Shown: positions 1-4,246 of the stretch, in pieces
Layout of the letters: each line of letters opens with the position of its first letter
How positions within the stretch are numbered: the stretch's first letter is position 1
Assembly: GCA_035997045.1 (NCBI GenBank)
Contig: DASYIY010000006.1
Coordinates: 1-5,615 of the forward strand
Direction of reading: 5' to 3'
DNA length: 5,615 nucleotides
DNA from: VRUE01 sp035997045
Lineage (GTDB): Bacteria; Actinomycetota; Thermoleophilia; Solirubrobacterales; 70-9
The notes under the pieces: generated by a model
Database searches by the model: none
What the model was told of the DNA's origin: nothing
What the model saw: only the letters and a program-made list of their open reading frames with translations
Position numbers and translations under genes: made by a program

Positions 1-956
1 AGGACAAGGTCGGCAAGGACCTGTCCAAGGCGATCTGGTCGGGCCAGAACAACACGATCAAGTTCGCCGACGTGCCGAAGATCGGCGTGAAGGTCGAGCG
101 CGGGATGACCCACGACGGCCTCGGGAAGTACCTCAAGCAGAAGATCACGAAGGCGCCCGGGCCGACCGCCGACATCGTGTCGATCCTCAAGGAGACGCGG
201 ACCGACGTCGTCGTCTCCTACCTGCCGGTCGGATCCGAGGAAGCCACCAAGTGGTACGTCGAGCAGGCGCTCGCGGCCGGCGTCGGCTTCGTCAACTGCC
301 TGCCCGTCTTCATCGCCCGCGAGGACTATTGGGACAAGCGCTTCAAAGAGGCCGGCCTGCCGATCATCGGCGACGACATCAAGTCCCAGGTCGGGGCGAC
401 GATCGTCCACCGCCAACTCGCCCGCCTCTTCCACGACCGCGGCGTCCGGGTCGAGCGCACCTCGCAGCTCAACGTCGGCGGCAACATGGACTTCTACAAC
501 ATGCTCGAGCGCGAGCGGCTGGATTCGAAGAAGATCTCGAAGACCAACGCCGTCACCTCGATCATGGGCCACGAGCTGCCCGCTGAGTGCGTCCACGTCG
601 GACCTTCCGATTACGTCCCCTGGTTGACCGACCGCAAGTGGGCGCACATCCGGCTCGAGGGCAAAGCCTTCGGCGACGTGCCGCTCAACGTCGAGCTCAA
701 GCTCGAGGTCTGGGACTCGCCCAACTCGGCCGGCGTCGTGATCGACGCAGTGCGGCTGATCAAGCTGGCTCTCAACAACGGCATCGCCGGCCAGCTCGAC
801 GGTCCCTCCAGCTACCTGATGAAGTCGCCGCACAGCCAGCGCCCCGACGACGAAGCCCGCGAGCAGACCGAGGAGTTCATCGCGGCCAACGCGCGCGGCA
901 AGTCGCCGGCAGCGGCGGCGAAGGCAGCCGACGCGGCAACCAAGGCCGAGGCTTAG
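1..956 (+). CDS. ino1: myo-inositol-1-phosphate synthase, 5'-truncated by window edge
   Basis: Ino1 is the NAD-dependent cytosolic enzyme that converts glucose-6-phosphate to 1L-myo-inositol-1-phosphate, the first step towards phosphatidylinositol, PI mannosides and mycothiol in actinobacteria. The reading frame is open from base 3 with no start, so the gene begins upstream; about 317 residues are visible and roughly 75, including the Gly-rich NAD-binding loop, should be missing compared with the 367-residue M. tuberculosis enzyme as I remember it. Near-identical family blocks are visible in order: NNTIKFADV, VSYLPVGSEEA, FVNCLPVFIA, GDDIKSQVGAT, LNVGGNMDF, the Lys-rich KKISKT, HVGPSDYV, FGDVPLN, LEVWDSPNSAGV and SYLMKSP. 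The catalytic half therefore appears intact. After the usual family end (EEFIAA) there is a low-complexity Ala/Lys tail of about 20 residues. The stop is TAG at 954-956. An internal GTG at 72 is not the start, because homologous sequence continues upstream of it. Confidence 0.96.
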   Translation, partial: DKVGKDLSKAIWSGQNNTIKFADVPKIGVKVERGMTHDGLGKYLKQKITKAPGPTADIVSILKETRTDVVVSYLPVGSEEATKWYVEQALAAGVGFVNCLPVFIAREDYWDKRFKEAGLPIIGDDIKSQVGATIVHRQLARLFHDRGVRVERTSQLNVGGNMDFYNMLERERLDSKKISKTNAVTSIMGHELPAECVHVGPSDYVPWLTDRKWAHIRLEGKAFGDVPLNVELKLEVWDSPNSAGVVIDAVRLIKLALNNGIAGQLDGPSSYLMKSPHSQRPDDEAREQTEEFIAANARGKSPAAAAKAADAATKAEA

Positions 957-957
957 C

Positions 958-984
958 TAAGAGGCCGCCTCGCGCGGGCTCTTA
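958..984 (+). terminator. hairpin just after ino1, terminator-like but without a T-tract
   Basis: TAAGAG (958-963) pairs perfectly with CTCTTA (979-984). Inside, after one G/G mismatch, CCGC (965-968) pairs with GCGG (974-977), leaving a 5-base loop. The hairpin begins two bases after the ino1 stop. It is followed by mixed C/T sequence, not a run of T, so it is not a classical intrinsic terminator. It could be a 3'-end stabiliser, a weak terminator or a processing signal. The 10-base perfect palindrome CTTAGCTAAG (952-961) overlaps its left side and spans the stop codon. Confidence 0.4.
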
Positions 985-988
985 TGCT
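983..988 (+). promoter_or_regulatory. candidate -10 box (TATGCT) for the GT/PHP fusion gene
   Basis: TATGCT fits the actinobacterial -10 consensus TANNNT and lies 8 bases before the GTG at 997. Transcription would then start within a few bases of the start codon. There is no Shine-Dalgarno sequence before 997 (the preceding bases are CTGCTCCCCT), which agrees with a leaderless mRNA. No clear -35 element is visible. The motif is short, so chance occurrence is possible. Confidence 0.35.
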
Positions 989-996
989 GCTCCCCT

Positions 997-2274
997 GTGC
1001 CGGCTGAGCCACTCTCGATAGTCCAGGTCACGCCCCACCGGCGTGGCACCGAGAATCCGGTCAACCGGTTCGTCAAGCATGTCTCGGCGGAGCTGGAGGC
1101 CCGCGGCCACGAGGTCCAGATCGCGGGCGTCGGCGATCAGGTCAAAAAGCTGTTGCGGGCGACCTCGGCGGACATCGTCCACGTCCACGATCCCTTTGCC
1201 CCGCGCGTCTCCTCGACCGCGCTGCGTAACTCCTCCTCCCTCAACGTCGCCAGCTTCCACGCGCCCCAGGAGCGGGTGCTCTCGACCCAGGTGGCGCGGC
1301 CGCTGGTCGAGATCTTCTTCGGCCGGCTCGACGCCCGCACGGTCAGCTCTCCGCAAACCGGGGAATTGCTGGAGCGCTACTTCCCCGCTTCCTATGAGCT
1401 GGTCGCGCCCGGAGACGGGGGGCGCGAGTGGTCGCAGGTCGCCAAGGAGCTGGAGGCAATCTACCTGCGCCTGGTCGCGCGGCGCCACGATCCCGCCGGG
1501 AACGAGGAGGTGCGGCGGCGCATCGCCGACCGGCCGCTGATCGAGGTCGACCTGCACATGCACACCGACCACTCGACCGACTGCGCGACCCCGGTTGAGG
1601 TGCTGCTGGAGACGGCTCGCGACCGCGGTCTCGGGGCGATCGCGATCACCGACCACAACGAGGTCTCGGGGGCGCTGGAGGCGCGCCGCATCGCTGAAGG
1701 TATGGACGACATCAAGGTGATCGTCGCCGAGGAGGTGAAGACGGCCGCGCAGGGCGAGGTGATCGGGCTCTTCCTCGAGGAGAAGATCCCGAAGGGGATG
1801 ACGATGGCGGAGACGATCGCCGCGATCCGCGCCCAGGGCGGCCTCGTCTACGTGCCGCACCCGTTCGACCGCTTCCACTCGGTGCCCGACTACAAGCACC
1901 TGCTCGACATGGTCGAGGAGATCGACGTGCTCGAGGTCTTCAATCCCCGTGTGGCGGTGACCGCCTTCAACGAGGAGGCCGAACGCTTCGCCCGCAAGTA
2001 CCGGATCGTGCCCGGAGCCGGCTCCGACAGCCACGTCGCCCAGGGCCTCGGCAGCGTGCGGGTGCGGATTCGCGACTTCGACGGCGCGGAGGAGTTCCTC
2101 GAAGCGATGCGGGATGCCGACATCACCCGCAAGCACAAGAACCTCGTCTACGTGCAGACGCTGAAGCTGTTGCAGACAGCGGGGCGGCCGAAGGCGCCGA
2201 AACGCAGCGTCCCCGACGCCAAGCCGGTGCGGGGCGGGCGGCCGCGAAAGCGGCGACCGGCGAGCAAGAGCTGA
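997..2274 (+). CDS. PimA/GT4-like N-terminal remnant fused to a PHP-domain phosphoesterase
   Basis: The 425-residue protein has two parts. Residues 1-160 resemble the N-terminal Rossmann half of GT4 glycosyltransferases such as PimA: a first strand (SIVQVTPH), a helix ending in ARGHEV, DIVHVHDPFAP at 59-69, VASFHAP at 84-90, and a serine/linker stretch ending FPASYELVAPG (129-139). The sequence then jumps to EWSQVAKELEAIYLRLV (144-160), which resembles the final helix of such enzymes; the C-terminal sugar-nucleotide-binding domain is not there, so glycosyl transfer is unlikely. Residues 181 to about 380 are a PHP domain: HMH (H187, H189) with H192, ITDHNE (D219, H220), EE (245-246), PHPF (H288), FNPR (315-318) and GSDSH (D344, H346), which are metal-ligand motifs of PHP phosphoesterases. 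The substrate is unknown. A Lys/Arg/Pro-rich tail (about 395-425) ends the protein. GTG 997 is chosen because the GT-like first strand begins six residues later. The stop overlaps the next ATG (TGATG). Confidence 0.85.
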   Translation: MPAEPLSIVQVTPHRRGTENPVNRFVKHVSAELEARGHEVQIAGVGDQVKKLLRATSADIVHVHDPFAPRVSSTALRNSSSLNVASFHAPQERVLSTQVARPLVEIFFGRLDARTVSSPQTGELLERYFPASYELVAPGDGGREWSQVAKELEAIYLRLVARRHDPAGNEEVRRRIADRPLIEVDLHMHTDHSTDCATPVEVLLETARDRGLGAIAITDHNEVSGALEARRIAEGMDDIKVIVAEEVKTAAQGEVIGLFLEEKIPKGMTMAETIAAIRAQGGLVYVPHPFDRFHSVPDYKHLLDMVEEIDVLEVFNPRVAVTAFNEEAERFARKYRIVPGAGSDSHVAQGLGSVRVRIRDFDGAEEFLEAMRDADITRKHKNLVYVQTLKLLQTAGRPKAPKRSVPDAKPVRGGRPRKRRPASKS

Positions 2275-2936
2275 TGCAGGCGGGCCGCGCGAGAGGAGCC
2301 GAGCCTGCCTCGTCAAAGAGAGCGCCGAGCATGCCGGCGACCGACGACGAGATCAAAGAGAAGTACCTCGAGCGCGCGATCCGCGAGCTCAACCAGCTGA
2401 CCCACGATCTGCAGGCTTGCCCCCACTGCCCGCGCGGCAAGCTGATGCCGGTTCTCGGCTCCGGCCACCCGCAGGCCGACGTCTTCATGCTCAAGCAGGC
2501 GCCGGCCGCGGCGGAGATCGAAGAGGGCGTCGCCTTCTACGGCCGCGCCGGCAACGCGCTGATGAAGAGCTTCAAGCGGCTCGGGATCGATCCCCTCGTC
2601 GTTTACGGAACGCTCTGCGTCAAGTGCCCGATCGCCGAGCCCGACCTCGCCGCCGAGCCGTGCCTCCATCGGGTGGTCGAAGAGATCGCGATCGTGCAGC
2701 CGAAGATCATCGTCGTCATGGGCGAACCCGCCTTGCGCGTGCTCAATAACTTCGAGATGCCGCTGTCGCGCACGGTCGAGCCGCGCGAGGGCGAGATCCA
2801 GGCTTTTACGCCGACGGTCGACGCTCTCTACACGCCGGACATCGATGACTCGCTGGACGAAGAGAACGCCAAGCAGCGCTTTTGGTGGGCCTTCAAGACG
2901 CTGGGCGACTGGTACGAGGATTTGCCGCCCTACTGA
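2274..2936 (+). CDS. uracil-DNA glycosylase superfamily protein (family 4-like, Fe-S), divergent active site
   Basis: The protein has 220 residues from ATG 2274, which overlaps the preceding stop by one base and suggests translational coupling. A second in-frame ATG at 2331 (residue 20) has an AAAGAGAG stretch 8 bases upstream and would remove a featureless, basic N-terminus; both starts are plausible. The fold resembles Fe-S (family 4) uracil-DNA glycosylases: ACPHC (C49, C52), DVFML (69-73), GRAGNALMKSF (90-100), LCVKCP (C118), EPCLHRV (C130) and PKIIVVMGEPALRVL (143-157). C49, C52, C118 and C130 match the four cluster ligands of that family. The catalytic motifs differ: the usual GEAPG is KQAPA (74-78), and the C-terminal HPxxLL-type motif is YTPDIDDSL (186-194). 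Uracil excision therefore cannot be assumed. It may act on another lesion, bind DNA or nucleotides only, or belong to an uncharacterised branch. An acidic and aromatic C-terminus ends in WYEDLPPY. Confidence 0.8.
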   Translation: MQAGRARGAEPASSKRAPSMPATDDEIKEKYLERAIRELNQLTHDLQACPHCPRGKLMPVLGSGHPQADVFMLKQAPAAAEIEEGVAFYGRAGNALMKSFKRLGIDPLVVYGTLCVKCPIAEPDLAAEPCLHRVVEEIAIVQPKIIVVMGEPALRVLNNFEMPLSRTVEPREGEIQAFTPTVDALYTPDIDDSLDEENAKQRFWWAFKTLGDWYEDLPPY

Positions 2937-2938
2937 GG

Positions 2939-3065
2939 TGGGGGAGGGACTGTGGTGCCCTCCGTCTTGCTGGGGTTTTCGCCTTTAACGCGGCGTTACT
3001 CGCTGAGTGGTCTTTGCGAAAACCAGGGCGCCGCTGCGTCGGAGGGCACCCCAGTCCCTCCCCTA
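2939..3065. repeat. 127-bp compound inverted repeat (REP/BIME-like) between convergent genes
   Basis: Two 26-base arms, 2939-2964 and 3040-3065, are reverse complements with only two mismatches. Each arm is itself an imperfect palindrome: GGAGGG pairs with CCCTCC around a 9-base loop (2943-2948 with 2958-2963; 3041-3046 with 3056-3061). Within the 75-base centre, GGTTTTCGC (2974-2982) pairs perfectly with GCGAAAACC (3016-3024), and inside that are two small hairpins: TAACGC/GCGTTA (2986-2998) and ACTC/GAGT (2998-3008). The element begins two bases after the UDG-like stop and ends five bases before the stop of the opposing oxidoreductase gene. Paired palindromic units in opposite orientation resemble enterobacterial REP/BIME elements. 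A bidirectional transcription barrier or a small miniature transposable element is also possible. No T-tract or obvious target-site duplication is seen. Confidence 0.75.
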
Positions 3066-3070
3066 AGGGT

Positions 3071-3859
3071 TCAGGGGGCGGCGGATTCGGCGAGCGCCAG
3101 CATCGGATCTACCTTTGCCGAAGCTAGGCCCCTGACCACGATGGTGTCTAGGGCTTCGTAGGCGGCTAGCTGGGACTGGGCGTTGTCGCCGTCGGGGGTG
3201 GCGACTCCTACTGTGCCCTCGGGCTCGGCTAGGCGGTCGAAGTGGTTGCGGTAGCCGGGGTGGAGGTCGCGGTAGAAGGACTCCTCCTTGGCCAGGCGCT
3301 CTGCCGCGTCGGGCCCCACTGCTGTGCGGACGTAGCCGAAGACCGGTGGGGCCTCCCGGCCTGCCTCTTGGGCGCCGGCCTCGACCTTCTGGCGGGCGCC
3401 GGCGGCGAACTCGGGGGTCATCCAGTTGAAGAAGGCGCCGTCGAACTCGGCTCCGGCCAGGGCGCACATCTTCGGTCCCATCGCGGCGAGGACGAGGCGC
3501 ACGCCGGGGAGTCTCTCGCGGAGGTCGGGGAGGGACTCGCGCATTCGTGTCAGTGGCTTCTTCGAGAAGCCGGCGCCGACGCCGAGCCAGAGGCGGGCCG
3601 GGTCGAGGCCGAGCCGCTCGATGTCGGCGGCGATGACCTCCGGCGGTGTGCGGTCGAGGGCGATCACGGCGACGCCGAGGTCGACACCGGGCGCGGCAGC
3701 GCCAAACTCGGCGAGTGTCTCCAGGCCTTTGGCGCCGGGATGGTCGTTGGACCACATCGAGCGATAGCCGAGCGCAGCGCAGCGCTCGGCCAGCGGCCGC
3801 GCGACCTCCGCATCCAGTCCAGCGGCGACTCCGAAACCCCTGCTCTGCCCGTCGGTCAT
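3071..3859 (-). CDS. LLM-class (luciferase-like) flavin-dependent oxidoreductase
   Basis: The 262-residue protein belongs to the luciferase-like monooxygenase superfamily, TIM-barrel enzymes that use FMN or, often in actinobacteria, coenzyme F420. Visible family features are the N-terminal GFGVAAG strand, a helix followed by ALGYRSMWSNDHPG (29-42, the usual 'lW..DHp' segment), LGVAVIALDRTPPEVIAADI (61-80), the RLWLGVGAGFSK strand and loop (89-100) and FFNWMTPE (143-150). It is somewhat short for the family (commonly about 280-340), but both ends look complete. No substrate can be assigned. ATG at 3857-3859 is the first possible start, because an in-frame TAG lies four codons upstream (3869-3871). 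There is no Shine-Dalgarno sequence, and TAGGCT sits 6 bases upstream, which suggests leaderless translation. The last third uses CTA, GTA, ACA and AGG codons more than is usual for so GC-rich a genome. It converges with the UDG-like gene across the inverted repeat. Confidence 0.88.
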   Translation of the reverse strand: MTDGQSRGFGVAAGLDAEVARPLAERCAALGYRSMWSNDHPGAKGLETLAEFGAAAPGVDLGVAVIALDRTPPEVIAADIERLGLDPARLWLGVGAGFSKKPLTRMRESLPDLRERLPGVRLVLAAMGPKMCALAGAEFDGAFFNWMTPEFAAGARQKVEAGAQEAGREAPPVFGYVRTAVGPDAAERLAKEESFYRDLHPGYRNHFDRLAEPEGTVGVATPDGDNAQSQLAAYEALDTIVVRGLASAKVDPMLALAESAAP

Positions 3860-3865
3860 CGGAGA

Positions 3866-3871
3866 AGCCTA
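3866..3871 (-). promoter_or_regulatory. candidate -10 box (TAGGCT) for the LLM oxidoreductase gene
   Basis: Read on the minus strand, TAGGCT matches TANNNT and ends exactly 6 bases before the ATG. This would place +1 on the A of the start codon, as in actinobacterial leaderless genes. No -35 element is obvious. The surrounding 96 bases (3860-3955) between the two divergent genes are clearly richer in A/T than the flanking coding sequence. They contain GCATTT twice, 10 bases apart (3879-3884 and 3889-3894). Confidence 0.4.
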
Positions 3872-3943
3872 TTGCGTGGCATTTGCGCGCATTTTGTGAC
3901 TCTTCCTCAATCCCAAATCAACCACAGACAACACATTTCGAAC

Positions 3944-3949
3944 TAGCCT
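3944..3949 (+). promoter_or_regulatory. candidate -10 box (TAGCCT) for the small coiled-coil gene
   Basis: TAGCCT matches TANNNT and ends 6 bases before ATG 3956, so transcription could begin at the A of the start codon. This favours 3956 over the alternative starts at 3965 (ATG) and 3968 (GTG). The GGAGG at 3958-3962 lies inside the gene if 3956 is the start. It would be a well-spaced ribosome site only for the GTG at 3968. Confidence 0.4.
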
Positions 3950-3955
3950 GGCATC

Positions 3956-4243
3956 ATGGAGGCAATGGTGCAGGAATGGACAGACGGGCGGCTCGACGAA
4001 CTGAGCCACAGGGTCGATCGCGGGTTCGAACAGATGAACGGTGAATTCAACGCAATTCGCGGCGAGATCAACGGGGTGCGCGCGGAGATCGGCGGCGTGC
4101 GCGCGGAGATCGGCGGCGTTCGCAGTGAAATCGATGGCGTGCGCGGAGAGATCCGCGGTGTTCAGCGCGCGTTGGTCTTTGGGTCTATCGCGATGACCAG
4201 CGCCATCATCACCGGCTTTGCGGCTATCGCCAGCCAGGTCTGA
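3956..4243 (+). CDS. small heptad-repeat (coiled-coil) protein with C-terminal membrane anchor
   Basis: I do not recognise a named family for this 95-residue protein. Residues about 13-70 form a run of heptads of the form xEIxGVR, with I and V at the hydrophobic positions and alternating Arg/Glu between them; this predicts a parallel oligomeric coiled coil. Residues 73-92 (LVFGSIAMTSAIITGFAAIA) are a single hydrophobic helix followed by only three residues, so the protein would be tail-anchored with the coiled coil in the cytoplasm. There is no signal peptide, cysteine or catalytic motif. It may be a membrane-tethered scaffold or spacer protein; this is inference. The start at 3956 is supported by a TANNNT box 6 bases upstream, but ATG 3965 or GTG 3968 are alternatives that remove only 3-4 residues. 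It is divergent from the LLM gene and its stop is 3 bases from the stop of the convergent methyltransferase gene. Confidence 0.7.
   Translation: MEAMVQEWTDGRLDELSHRVDRGFEQMNGEFNAIRGEINGVRAEIGGVRAEIGGVRSEIDGVRGEIRGVQRALVFGSIAMTSAIITGFAAIASQV
4040..4165 (+). repeat. six tandem 21-bp units encoding the heptads
   Basis: Units lie at 4040-4060, 4061-4081, 4082-4102, 4103-4123, 4124-4144 and 4145-4165 and encode GEFNAIR, GEINGVR, AEIGGVR, AEIGGVR, SEIDGVR and GEIRGVQ. The third and fourth units differ at a single base, which points to a fairly recent in-frame duplication; the outer units are more diverged. A weaker unit (RGFEQMN, 4019-4039) precedes them. Unit length is a multiple of three, so copy-number change would lengthen the coiled coil without breaking the frame. 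Confidence 0.85.
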
Positions 4244-4246
4244 ACG

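Noticed and set aside
72..74. GTG at 72 as the ino1 start
   Set aside because: The frame is open from base 3 and the residues before 72 (VGKDLSKAIW, NNTIKFA) already match the Ino1 family, so the gene starts outside the window.
982..2316. Long minus-strand open frame opposite the GT/PHP gene
   Set aside because: It is an antisense shadow typical of GC-rich coding DNA: its translation is Arg/Leu/Asp/His-rich with no family motif, whereas the + strand frame shows clear GT4 and PHP motifs.
2939..3065. Simple intrinsic bidirectional terminator
   Set aside because: The outer stem encloses 75 bases and is not followed by a T-run on either strand; it may still affect transcription, but the compound palindromic structure fits a REP-like element better.
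2882..3161. Small open frames over the inverted repeat
   Set aside because: They run from the end of the UDG-like gene through the palindromic element, with no ribosome site and no recognisable protein features.
3242..3946. Plus-strand open frame across the LLM gene and divergent promoter
   Set aside because: It is the complement of a recognisable LLM-class protein and runs through the AT-rich control region; its translation has no family features.
4040..4165. Possible CRISPR-like array
   Set aside because: The 21-bp units are contiguous, have no unique spacers, and encode in-frame heptads of a coiled coil.
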